From positions 434,001 through 498,000 of the forward strand of contig CAVQON010000015.1 in assembly GCA_963714455.1 (NCBI GenBank): a DNA stretch of 64,000 bases, written 5' to 3'. The DNA is from CAVQGZ01 sp963714455 (GTDB taxonomy: Bacteria; Actinomycetota; Actinomycetes; Jiangellales; Jiangellaceae). The notes below the pieces were generated by a model. That model ran no database searches, was not told the DNA's origin, and saw nothing but the letters and a program-made list of their open reading frames with translations. Within the stretch, counting starts at the first letter, position 1. Every line of letters starts with the position of its first letter. This document shows positions 24,229 to 32,289 of this stretch, piece by piece. A program made the translations under genes and the position numbers.

Positions 24229-24257
24229 GTTACTCACCAGTGTTACTGACGAGTAAC
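24229..24257. promoter_or_regulatory. TetR-type operator upstream of the acyl-CoA dehydrogenase
   Basis: Two overlapping dyads: GTTACTGACGAGTAAC (24242-24257; perfect 6-bp arms around GACG) and an imperfect copy GTTACTCACCAGTGTTAC (24229-24246). The outer GTTACTC and GAGTAAC also pair. AT-rich dyads of the TTACT-N4-AGTAA kind are typical operators of actinobacterial TetR regulators of fatty acid degradation; that assignment is inference. About 55 bases upstream of the start codon. Confidence 0.6.
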
Positions 24258-24297
24258 CCCTTGGCAAGACCCAGTCGGCACCAATCGAGCCGACCGG

Positions 24298-25296
24298 TCA
24301 GACGACCAGCACCGCAGCGCCGTTCACGCGGTCGGCGGCAAGGTCGGCGAGGGCTCGGTCCGCCTCGTCCAGCGGGTACGGAGTCGTCTCGACGTGCAGC
24401 CGGTGCTCGGCGGCGACCGTGAGGAACGCCCGGCCGTCCGCCCGCGTGTTGGACGTGACCGACCGGATCTCCCGCTCGTAGAACAGGTGCTCCTCGTACC
24501 TCAACGGCGGCACGTCGGACAGGTGGATGCCGGCGATCGACAGCACTCCCCCACGGTCGAGCGCCGCCATCGCGACCGGCACGAGCCAGCCGACAGGCGC
24601 GAACAAGAGGGCGGCGTCGAGCGGCTCCGGGGGACGGGCGTCAGCCTCCCCGGCCGACGCGACCCCGAGCGCCAGCGCCAGCTCGCGCGCAGCCGGGGCG
24701 CGAGTCATCACATGAACCCTCGCGCCCCGTGCCATCGCCACCTGCGCGGCGAGGTGGGCCGACCCGCCGAACCCGTAGATGCCAAGACGACCACCCGGCG
24801 GCAGCGATGCCCGGGCAAGGGCCCGATAGCCGATGATGCCCGCGCACAGCAGCGGAGCCAGCTCACGCTCGGTGTACCCGCCGGGCAGGCGGTAGGCGAA
24901 GTCGGCCGGGACGGTGGCGTACTCGGCGTAGCCGCCGTCGTGGGTCCAGCCGGTGTACTGCGAGTGCGGGCACAGGTTCTCCGCGCCTCGTGCGCAGTAG
25001 CGGCAGGCCCCGCAGGTGTGGCGCAGCCAGGCGACCCCGACCCGGTCGCCGACGGAGAACGCGGTGACGCCGGCACCCACGACCTCCACCTCGCCGACGA
25101 CCTCGTGCCCGGGCACCACATCAGCACGGCGCACCGGCAGGTCACCCTCAGCCACGTGCAGATCGGTGCGACAGACCCCGCAGGCGAGCACGCGCACGAG
25201 CAGCTCGCCGGCGCCCGCCTGCGGCGCCGGCCGGTGCACGAGCGCCAGCGGTTGCTGCTCCATCCGAGCCGGGCTTCGAACCTGCCATGCCCTCAT
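24298..25296 (-). CDS. Zinc-dependent alcohol dehydrogenase (MDR family)
   Basis: 332-residue medium-chain dehydrogenase/reductase oxidising alcohols or reducing aldehydes with NAD(P). Catalytic zinc ligands sit in ACGVCRTDLHV and PGHEVVGEV; four structural-zinc cysteines in CGACRYCARGAENLC; the Rossmann stretch is GIYGFGGSAHLAAQVA. The composition resembles mycobacterial AdhA-type enzymes. It lies upstream of, and on the same strand as, the acyl-CoA dehydrogenase, separated by 124 bases that contain an operator, so independent transcription is likely. A CACAAT hexamer six bases before the ATG may be a weak leaderless -10. Confidence 0.92.
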   Translation of the reverse strand: MRAWQVRSPARMEQQPLALVHRPAPQAGAGELLVRVLACGVCRTDLHVAEGDLPVRRADVVPGHEVVGEVEVVGAGVTAFSVGDRVGVAWLRHTCGACRYCARGAENLCPHSQYTGWTHDGGYAEYATVPADFAYRLPGGYTERELAPLLCAGIIGYRALARASLPPGGRLGIYGFGGSAHLAAQVAMARGARVHVMTRAPAARELALALGVASAGEADARPPEPLDAALLFAPVGWLVPVAMAALDRGGVLSIAGIHLSDVPPLRYEEHLFYEREIRSVTSNTRADGRAFLTVAAEHRLHVETTPYPLDEADRALADLAADRVNGAAVLVV

Positions 25297-25364
25297 GTGC
25301 CCATTGTGATCCTCACTGGAGCAGACGAGACTGGGAGTGCACGACGAGTGAACGGGGGTGCACG

Positions 25365-25601
25365 ATGAACGAGCGCCAGGTGCAGTCGTCAGACGACGAG
25401 CAGTCAGTGACCGGCGGACACACCACCGCGATGGAGCTCGCTGAGCTCATCGAAGAAGTGATCGGTCAGGTGACCGGCGAGGGCATGACGGGAAACGAAG
25501 CCCGCCACACCGTGGTCGAGCGAGTGATGGACCAAGTCGGCGACCAAGCCGAGCACGCCGTGGTCGCTGGGCGCGTCCACGCGCGCATGGATCTCGGCTG
25601 A
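25365..25601 (+). CDS. Small acidic protein of unknown function
   Basis: 78 residues, strongly acidic at the N-terminus, with a predicted helix pair MELAELIEEVIGQVTG and NEARHTVVERVMDQVGDQAE. No cysteines, no membrane segment. ATG 25365 was chosen over upstream codons because GGGGGTG precedes it and the amphipathic pattern starts just after. It is a lone gene between the alcohol dehydrogenase (divergent) and an ArsC-like gene (convergent). I do not recognise the family. Confidence 0.6.
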   Translation: MNERQVQSSDDEQSVTGGHTTAMELAELIEEVIGQVTGEGMTGNEARHTVVERVMDQVGDQAEHAVVAGRVHARMDLG

Positions 25602-25621
25602 GAAGACGGCGAGGTCTCTGC

Positions 25622-26269
25622 TCAGGTGGCGGTGACTGCCGCCGGTAGACGGCTCACGAGGTCGGTGATGCGCTCACCGATGTCGCGCCGGATCGCACGC
25701 ACCTCGTCCATCGTGCAACCGCGGGGGTCGGCGACGTCCCAGTGCTCGTGCGGCGTGCCGTTGGAGGCAGCGACCGACTCGCCGTCGCCGAAGGTGACCA
25801 CCAGGTCAGCGGCGGCCAACATCTCGTCGGTGTAGGGCTTGGGGAACGACTGCTCGAGCGACACACCGACCTCGTGCATCGCCTCGAGCACGGCGGGGAC
25901 GACGTCGATCTCTGGGTCGGTGCCCGCGGAGAAGGCGTGCACGGCGTCGCCGACCTGTGCCAGCAGCAGCCCCTTGGCCATCTTGGCCCGTCCACCGTCG
26001 TGGGTGTCCAAGAAGAGGACGGCGGGCACGCCGTCCTCGTCGCGCATGCGCGCGAGGGCCCAGAGCTGACCGCGGGCGAAGCGCTCGGCGAGCAACGGCA
26101 CGTGGTGCTTGATGCGCGCGCCGGCGTCGATGTGGTCCCAGCTGGCCTGGAGCACGGCGTCGACCGACTCCGCGCCGACCTTGCCGGCGAACTCGTCGTA
26201 GAGCCGCTGCTTGGCTGCCTTGATGGCGAGCCTCACGTCGAGCGACATTCCCTCGAGGTCGTGCATCAT
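25622..26269 (-). CDS. ArsC/LMW-phosphatase-like pseudoenzyme with three-helix N-terminal domain
   Basis: 215 residues: an N-terminal three-helix bundle (about 1-75; HHVPLLAERFARGQL) followed by a low-molecular-weight phosphatase/arsenate-reductase fold. This architecture is seen in actinobacterial ArsC-type proteins. The catalytic P-loop C-x5-R-S is replaced: the sequence reads LFLDTHDGGRAKMA, so the nucleophilic Cys is Asp and the following Ser is Ala, while the later VVTFGDGES and WDVADPRG blocks remain. The only Cys is downstream (PRGCTMDE). Arsenate reduction or phosphatase activity by the normal mechanism is therefore unlikely; a binding or regulatory role is inferred. ATG 26269 has AGGAGG at good spacing. 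Confidence 0.82.
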   Translation of the reverse strand: MMHDLEGMSLDVRLAIKAAKQRLYDEFAGKVGAESVDAVLQASWDHIDAGARIKHHVPLLAERFARGQLWALARMRDEDGVPAVLFLDTHDGGRAKMAKGLLLAQVGDAVHAFSAGTDPEIDVVPAVLEAMHEVGVSLEQSFPKPYTDEMLAAADLVVTFGDGESVAASNGTPHEHWDVADPRGCTMDEVRAIRRDIGERITDLVSRLPAAVTAT

Positions 26270-26369
26270 GATGTCCTCCTGCACAACGGAGCATGACGCC
26301 CCGGTGAACACGACACTACCGCCGAGCGGCTCCTCAGGCTGAGCACATCGGCCTGCCAGAGCCACCATG

Positions 26370-26388
26370 TCGCGCCAACTTCGCGCGA
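26370..26388. promoter_or_regulatory. Small inverted repeat upstream of putA
   Basis: TCGCGC - CAACTTC - GCGCGA, 6-bp perfect arms with a 7-base spacer, 14-41 bases before the possible putA start codons. Could be an operator for a proline-responsive regulator or chance in GC-rich DNA. Confidence 0.3.
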
Positions 26389-26401
26389 GATCTGGACAGC
26401 C

Positions 26402-29400
26402 GTGGTGTGGACGCCCAGTGTTGGGCACGTGGTCAGCACGCACGCATCGCAGTCCCGCACCGCCGACGAGGCCGCGCTCACCGAAGCGGCGGTCGACCTC
26501 GCCGCAGACTGGCTGCGCCGCGCCCGCAGCGACCAACGGTGGTCGGAGCGACGAACGGTGCGCCGGCTTCAGGGCATCATCGACGACCCGGACGGAATCG
26601 CGTTCACCATGCAGTTCGTCGACCGCGTGGCCCGCCACCGCGACGACGCCGCCGCTGCCCGCGAGCTGCAGGCCCTGGTGCGTGGCGCCGAGCTGCCCGC
26701 GTTCCTCTCCCCCGTCGACCGTGGCCTGCTGCGCGCCGGGGCCGCCCTCGCGCCGCGGGTGCCCACGCTGGTGATGCCGATGGCCCGTCGACGCATGCGC
26801 CAGCTGGTCGGTCACCTCGTCGTCGACGCGGAGCCCCGTCCGATGCGACGCCACCTGCGCACGCAGCGTGGCGAAGGCTTCGACCTCAACGTCAACCTGC
26901 TCGGCGAGATGGTGCTCGGGGACGCCGAGGCGGCCCGCCGCTTCGACCGCACGCTCGCGCTGGTCGACGACCCGGACGTCGACTACGTCTCGGTGAAGCT
27001 CTCGTCCATCACCGCCCAGATCGACCTGTGGTCGTTCGACGTCACGCTGGCGCGCGTCGAGGAGCGGCTGCGCGCCCTGATGACTCGGGCCGGGGCGAGC
27101 ACACCGCCCACGTTCGTCAACCTCGACATGGAGGAGTACCGCGACCTCGAGCTGACCCTGCGTGCGTTCATGACGGTGCTCGACGAGCCGGCGCTGCGGC
27201 ATCTCACCGCCGGGATCGTGCTGCAGTGCTACCTGCCGGACGCCTTCGACGCGTTGGGCCGGCTCAGCGCATGGGCCGCCGACCGGCACGCCGACGGCGG
27301 TGGCGTCGTCAAGGTGCGCCTGGTCAAAGGCGCGAACCTGGCCATGGAGAAGGTCGACGCCGCCACCCACGGCTGGCACCAGGCGCCCTACCCCAGCAAG
27401 GACGACGTGGACGCCAGCTACAAGAAGTGCGTCGACTGGGTGCTGCGGCCCGAGCACCTGCGCGGCCTGCGGGTCGGCGTGGCCAGCCACAACCTGTTCG
27501 ACGTCGCGTGGGCCCACCTGCTCGCCGCCGGCCGAGGCGTGAGCGCGAGCGTCGAGATGGAGATGCTGCACGGCATCGCGCCCGCGCAGGCTCGGGCGGT
27601 GCGCGACGACAGCGGCGGCCTGCGCCTGTACACGCCGGTTGTGTCGCGCAGGGACTTCGACATCGCGATCAGCTATCTCTTTCGTCGACTGGAGGAGAAC
27701 ACGTCGACGGAGAACTTCCTGCGCCACCTGTGGACCCTCGAACCCGGGTCGAGCGAGTTCGCCCGCCAGGCCGACCGTTTTCGCCGAGCGGTCGCACGCC
27801 GGCGAGAGGTCGACACGACGCCGCGCCGCGCCGCCGGCCCGCTCCCCGTGCCGAGCGACGAGTTCGCCAACGAGCCCGACACCGACCCGTCGCTGCCCGC
27901 CACGCAGGAGTGGTTGCGCTCGGTGCGCCACCTGGCTCCCACGCCGGTGCAGGCAGCCCTGGTCACCGACGTGGCCGTGGTGGACGAGGCGATCGAGCGC
28001 GCCCGAGCGGCTCAACCGGCGTGGGCCCAGCGTGGCGCAGCCGAACGGCGAGCCGTGCTGCGCGCGGTCGCCGACGAGCTGGCGGCTCGCCGCGGCGAGC
28101 TGCTCGCCACGATGTGTCACGAAGGCCGCAAGACGTTCGCCGAGGCCGACCCCGAGATCAGCGAGGCCATCGACTTCGCCCGCTGGTACGCCGACCAGGC
28201 TCTGGAGATCGAGCGACTCGAACGCACCCAGGGCGCACGGTTCACCCCGTTCGGCGTGGTGGTGGTCGCGCCGCCGTGGAACTTCCCCGTCGCCATCCCA
28301 GCCGGTGGGGTGCTCGCCGGGTTGGCGGCCGGCAACGCGGTGCTCTTCAAACCCTCGCTGGAGACCCCCCGGTGCGCCGAGGTCGTGGCGCAGGCCTGCT
28401 GGGCGGCGGGCGTGCCGTCCGACGTGCTGCAGCTGGTGCGCACCCCCGACAACGAGGTCGGGCAGGGACTGGTGACGGGCGCGGACGCCGTCGTCCTGAC
28501 CGGGTCGTGGGAGACGGCGACGCTGTTTCGGTCGTGGAAGCCCGACATGCGGCTCATCGCCGAGACCAGCGGCAAGAACGCTCTGGTGATCACCCCCCAG
28601 GCCGACATCGACCTGGCCGCTGCCGACCTGGTGCGCTCGGCTTTCGGGCACTCCGGCCAGAAGTGCTCGGCGGCCAGCCTCGCGATTCTGGTGGGCGACC
28701 TGGCCGACGACGAGCGGTTCATCGAGAAAGTCGTGGACGCCGCCACGAGTCTTCGCGTGGGCTGGCCGGACGAGCCGGGCGTCACGATGGGCCCGACGAT
28801 CGGTCCCGCGGACGGCAAGCTGCTCGATGCCCTCACCCGGCTCGGTCGCGGCGAGAGCTGGGTGCTGGAGCCACGTCGGCTCGACGAGTCGGGGGCGTTG
28901 TGGAGCCCGGGCATCAAGCAGGGCGTCGTCGCCGGTTCGGAGTTTCACCGGACCGAGTACTTCGGCCCAGTGCTCGGCATCATGCGCGCGGTCGACCTGG
29001 CCGACGCGATCGCCCTGCAGAACGCGGTGCCTTACGGGCTGACCGGCGGCCTCCACTCGCTCGACCCCGCCGAGGTGCAGGCGTGGCTCGACCGGGTGCA
29101 GGTCGGCAACGCCTACGTCAACCGGCACATCACCGGTGCGATCGTGCGGCGGCAGCCTTTCGGGGGGTGGAAGCGCTCCTCGGTCGGCCCGGGAGCGAAA
29201 GCCGGCGGCCCCGACTACCTGCTGCAGCTCGGCACCTGGCACGACACCGCCGACGCGGCCACCGAACCCACCGACGACCAGCACTGGTGGACCACGCACT
29301 ACGGCGCCACCCACGACCCCACCGGCCTCTTCTGCGAGCAGAACGCGCTTCGCTACCTGCCCCGGCCGAACGTGGTCGTGCGGGTCGGTCACGACGGCGA

Positions 29401-29734
29401 CGTCGCCGACGCGCTCCGCACTCTCGCCGCCGCTCGGGTGGCCGGGGTGCGCCCAACCGTGTCCGCAGCCGCGCCTCACCTGCTGCCGGACGAGTCGGGC
29501 AGCGTGGCGGACGACGACGCCTTCGCCGACTCCCTGACAGGGCTGCGGTTCGGCCGCGTCCGCCACGTCGGCGTGGCCCCGACGCACCTACGAGCCACGG
29601 CGGCCCAGGCCGAGGTGGACCTCGTCGACGAGCCTGTCGTCACCAGCGGACGACTCGAGATGCGTTGGTACCTGCGCGAGCAGGCGATCAGCCGGACGCT
29701 GCACCGCTTCGGCAACCTGCTCGACCTCAGCTGA
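26402..29734 (+). CDS. putA: Bifunctional proline dehydrogenase / L-glutamate gamma-semialdehyde dehydrogenase
   Basis: Two-step oxidation of proline to glutamate: an FAD proline dehydrogenase barrel (about 110-440; VKLSSI, RLVKGANLAMEK, final-helix SYLFRRLEEN) followed by an NAD aldehyde dehydrogenase domain (about 480-970; APPWNFPVAIP, general-base Glu in ETSGKNA near 721, nucleophile Cys755 in GQKCSA, PFGGWKRSS). No N-terminal DNA-binding domain, so it is a trifunctional-minus PutA. A ~130-residue C-terminal extension follows. GTG 26402, 26405 or 26429 could start it; the conserved region begins well after all three. The end overlaps the convergent hydrolase gene by eight bases. Confidence 0.93.
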   Translation: MVWTPSVGHVVSTHASQSRTADEAALTEAAVDLAADWLRRARSDQRWSERRTVRRLQGIIDDPDGIAFTMQFVDRVARHRDDAAAARELQALVRGAELPAFLSPVDRGLLRAGAALAPRVPTLVMPMARRRMRQLVGHLVVDAEPRPMRRHLRTQRGEGFDLNVNLLGEMVLGDAEAARRFDRTLALVDDPDVDYVSVKLSSITAQIDLWSFDVTLARVEERLRALMTRAGASTPPTFVNLDMEEYRDLELTLRAFMTVLDEPALRHLTAGIVLQCYLPDAFDALGRLSAWAADRHADGGGVVKVRLVKGANLAMEKVDAATHGWHQAPYPSKDDVDASYKKCVDWVLRPEHLRGLRVGVASHNLFDVAWAHLLAAGRGVSASVEMEMLHGIAPAQARAVRDDSGGLRLYTPVVSRRDFDIAISYLFRRLEENTSTENFLRHLWTLEPGSSEFARQADRFRRAVARRREVDTTPRRAAGPLPVPSDEFANEPDTDPSLPATQEWLRSVRHLAPTPVQAALVTDVAVVDEAIERARAAQPAWAQRGAAERRAVLRAVADELAARRGELLATMCHEGRKTFAEADPEISEAIDFARWYADQALEIERLERTQGARFTPFGVVVVAPPWNFPVAIPAGGVLAGLAAGNAVLFKPSLETPRCAEVVAQACWAAGVPSDVLQLVRTPDNEVGQGLVTGADAVVLTGSWETATLFRSWKPDMRLIAETSGKNALVITPQADIDLAAADLVRSAFGHSGQKCSAASLAILVGDLADDERFIEKVVDAATSLRVGWPDEPGVTMGPTIGPADGKLLDALTRLGRGESWVLEPRRLDESGALWSPGIKQGVVAGSEFHRTEYFGPVLGIMRAVDLADAIALQNAVPYGLTGGLHSLDPAEVQAWLDRVQVGNAYVNRHITGAIVRRQPFGGWKRSSVGPGAKAGGPDYLLQLGTWHDTADAATEPTDDQHWWTTHYGATHDPTGLFCEQNALRYLPRPNVVVRVGHDGDVADALRTLAAARVAGVRPTVSAAAPHLLPDESGSVADDDAFADSLTGLRFGRVRHVGVAPTHLRATAAQAEVDLVDEPVVTSGRLEMRWYLREQAISRTLHRFGNLLDLS

Positions 29735-30614
29735 GCCCGAGCTGCTCCTTGGCCCGTGCGACGAACACCGGGTGGGTCCAGTAGTACGCCGCGGCATGGG
29801 TGAGCACCCGGTCGCCGCGCTCGCCGGAGTACACCTCGACGTCGTCGGGGTCGTCGCCGCTGCTCATGGTGAAGACGGGGGCGGCCAGGAACGCCCACGG
29901 GTCGAGCGGGACGAAGAAGTTCGTCCACTCCGCGATCGTGTCCGGCAACGTCGCAGGCTCGCCAGACGCGGTCGGGTCGAGCGTGGGTGGCGAGCAGCCG
30001 ATCACGTGGAAGTAGGAGATCTGGCTGGCACACGTGAGCAGCTGCCCGACGTGCAGCGTCGGCTGGCCCGCCAACGCCATGTCGAACACCATCGTCCCGC
30101 CGAGGCTGTGGCTGATCACATCGATCGGTCGCGACGCGAGTCCGTAGCCCGGCGCATGCTCCATGATGGTCTCCCAGACACGAGCCTGCAGCGCGGCTTG
30201 GCGGCGCTGGTACAAGATGAGGTCGCCGGTGAACTCACCTGACGCACGCTGATACTGCGTGCGGACGAGACCGTAGATGCTGCCGAGGATGCGCTTGCGC
30301 GACTCACCGCTGCGCCGGCGCCAGCCGACGGCCACCGCATCCAGCAGCCCACCCAGGTCTCGGGCGTTCAGGGCCCCGCGCACCTCGGTGGAGTTCTCCC
30401 GCGCAGCCCGCATGTCGCGGGTGACCCAGGCGAGGTACGGCAGCACCGCGTCCAGCGGCTGCGTCGCCGCCCCCATGTCTCCCCAGTAGACAGGGACGAG
30501 ACGCACCCGGTCTCCCAGCGCGGCGTTCAGCCCGGCCACGTCGGCCAGATAGGTCTGCTTGTCGCGGGTGCCGATGCCGTGGATGACCAGCACCGGACGG
30601 GGCGCGCTAGGCAC
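29727..30614 (-). CDS. Alpha/beta-hydrolase-fold protein of unknown substrate
   Basis: 295 residues. VLVIHGIGTRDKQTY gives the oxyanion-hole region and ISHSLGGTMVFD the nucleophile elbow (G/S-H-S-L-G-G), as in lipases and esterases. The middle is long and helical (about 70-150) and a tail of aromatic residues follows; no signal peptide or membrane helix is clear. GTG 30614 overlaps the stop of the upstream unknown gene by eight bases; the longer open frame before it is antisense to that gene's codons. Cotranslation with the 521-residue protein suggests joint action on one substrate, which is inference. Confidence 0.75.
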   Translation of the reverse strand: MPSAPRPVLVIHGIGTRDKQTYLADVAGLNAALGDRVRLVPVYWGDMGAATQPLDAVLPYLAWVTRDMRAARENSTEVRGALNARDLGGLLDAVAVGWRRRSGESRKRILGSIYGLVRTQYQRASGEFTGDLILYQRRQAALQARVWETIMEHAPGYGLASRPIDVISHSLGGTMVFDMALAGQPTLHVGQLLTCASQISYFHVIGCSPPTLDPTASGEPATLPDTIAEWTNFFVPLDPWAFLAAPVFTMSSGDDPDDVEVYSGERGDRVLTHAAAYYWTHPVFVARAKEQLGLS

Positions 30615-32172
30615 GGCCCTCGAACAGCCCGGCGACCGCGGCGGCCGCCATGATGCTGTTCGGCTCGTACGGGCTGCGCCACATGCCACCAGGGTTGGCA
30701 CCGTCCACGAACAGGTCGAGTGGGTGCTCCAGGGCGACGTCGGGGCGGGCCGACGAGCGCGGGTTGCGCAGGTCGTGCACGAGCATCCCGGCCATCAGGG
30801 CGTTGGAGCTGTCCGGCTCGAACACCTCCAGACCGAACCGGCCCATGCCCGCGTAGGCCAGGGCGAACGCGCGGTTCTTGACAACCGAGTGGGTGCGCGT
30901 CGGCGGAGCGATGTTGAGCGAGGCGGCCGTCCCTTCGTCGCGGGCGACCGACGCCCGCCAGCGCTGCATGCGCTTGGCCAGTGCGTAGTTCGGGCCCTGC
31001 CGCACGACGAGGTTGTCGGCGATGCCGTAGGTGCGGCCGTGGTCGTGGTAGGCGGCCCTGGCGTAGTGCCGTTCGAACACCCGGCGTCGCGACACCATGT
31101 TCAGCGGCCGGCCCAGCAGGGTGGCCGGCAGGCTGGTGTCGTCGTAGCGTCGCTGGGCGTCGGCCACGACGTCGCCCGGCACGCTGAACACGTCCGTCGG
31201 CGTCGCCAGAAATGCCAGCATGAGCGGGTCGGCCCGTCCGGTGAGCCCGGTCATCATGGCGTCGATGGCCACCGACGCCCGCACATGGATGCCGCTGTCG
31301 GCGTACACGTAGTTGCCCACCGTCAGCGGCCCCTCGGCTGTGCGGAGCCACGCCAGCAGCTCCGGGGTGTCGCTGATGACGTTCCCGCCGGCCACCTCGG
31401 CCAGGGCGGCGTCGTCGGCCTCGTCCACGACCGTTCCGGCGAGGCGGTGCGCCGCAGGCACGGGCACCCTCATGCGGCCGCTGCCTGCGCGGGCGGTGTC
31501 GATCACCCGCGCCCACACCGACGGACGCGGCAGGTCGAGAGCCCAAACGTCCGCGCCCCACTCGCACAGCTGGAGAAGCGGGCCCATCTGCGACCCGGCG
31601 CCGAGCACCGCGACGGACTGGTCGGACAGGTCGAGCCAGTCCGGGTTGTCGCTCACCAGCGTGAGCGCCTCGGCGAAGCTCGGCTCGGCGATGCCGCGAT
31701 CGACCCAGTCGGCGAGCTGGCTGCGCAGATCCGGTCCGTGCAGGGCCCGTCCCCGGTAGGGCACCGCGAAGCCGCCCTCAGGACGCCGTCCGCGCCCCTC
31801 GACGGTTGCCGTGGCGATCGACGTGTCGCCGTACGCGGCCATCGCGTCGTCGATGCTCGACTCGGCGTCGCCCCGCCGGAAAAGCATCCTCCCGCGCAAC
31901 GACGTGAGGCCGTCACGCGAGATCGCCAGGGCGTTCACGCTCGAGCGCATCCCCACCTCGATGAGTGTGTGGATGTGCTCGGCGTAGCGGTCCCGCCAGG
32001 CGTCCTCGGCCCTGAGCACATCGGCGACGACAGGGTCGCTGCCCGCCACGGCATCGACGAAGACGGCCTGGTTGACGGCCATGGTGCTGGCGCGGCCATC
32101 CGTGCCGGTCGGAAAGACGACGCCCTGCTCGGCCCGCTCGAGAGGGCCTTGGCTGCTGGCCACCGGTGCCAC
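30607..32172 (-). CDS. Unknown 521-residue protein with a Rossmann-like motif
   Basis: I do not recognise the family with certainty. The protein has no signal peptide or membrane segment. A central Rossmann-type fingerprint SVAVLGAGSQMGPLLQLCEWGADVWALD (split here for reference: VAVLGAG, then MGP, then VWALD ending strand 2) at about 212-240 suggests a nucleotide or SAM cofactor. Conserved-looking blocks elsewhere are YADSGIHVRASVAIDAMM and VDGANPGGMWRSPYEPNS at the C-terminus. Start GTG 32172 (a second GTG lies four codons on). It overlaps an alpha/beta-hydrolase gene and diverges from the lactate permease. Confidence 0.6.
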   Translation of the reverse strand: MAPVASSQGPLERAEQGVVFPTGTDGRASTMAVNQAVFVDAVAGSDPVVADVLRAEDAWRDRYAEHIHTLIEVGMRSSVNALAISRDGLTSLRGRMLFRRGDAESSIDDAMAAYGDTSIATATVEGRGRRPEGGFAVPYRGRALHGPDLRSQLADWVDRGIAEPSFAEALTLVSDNPDWLDLSDQSVAVLGAGSQMGPLLQLCEWGADVWALDLPRPSVWARVIDTARAGSGRMRVPVPAAHRLAGTVVDEADDAALAEVAGGNVISDTPELLAWLRTAEGPLTVGNYVYADSGIHVRASVAIDAMMTGLTGRADPLMLAFLATPTDVFSVPGDVVADAQRRYDDTSLPATLLGRPLNMVSRRRVFERHYARAAYHDHGRTYGIADNLVVRQGPNYALAKRMQRWRASVARDEGTAASLNIAPPTRTHSVVKNRAFALAYAGMGRFGLEVFEPDSSNALMAGMLVHDLRNPRSSARPDVALEHPLDLFVDGANPGGMWRSPYEPNSIMAAAAVAGLFEGRA

Positions 32173-32289
32173 CTTTCGTCAAAGGACGCTGAGCACCGGA
32201 CGCTAGCGCGCTCGTGGCGGTGACACGCGGCCCTGCGACTACTGACAAGATCGGCCCCGGACGTCTCGCCGTCGACCCCGGAGCCTCAC

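Noticed and set aside
26275..29587. 1321-codon minus frame extending the ArsC-like gene through putA
   Set aside because: Everything upstream of ATG 26269 is antisense to PutA and has no recognisable family pattern; a strong ribosome-binding site fixes the start.
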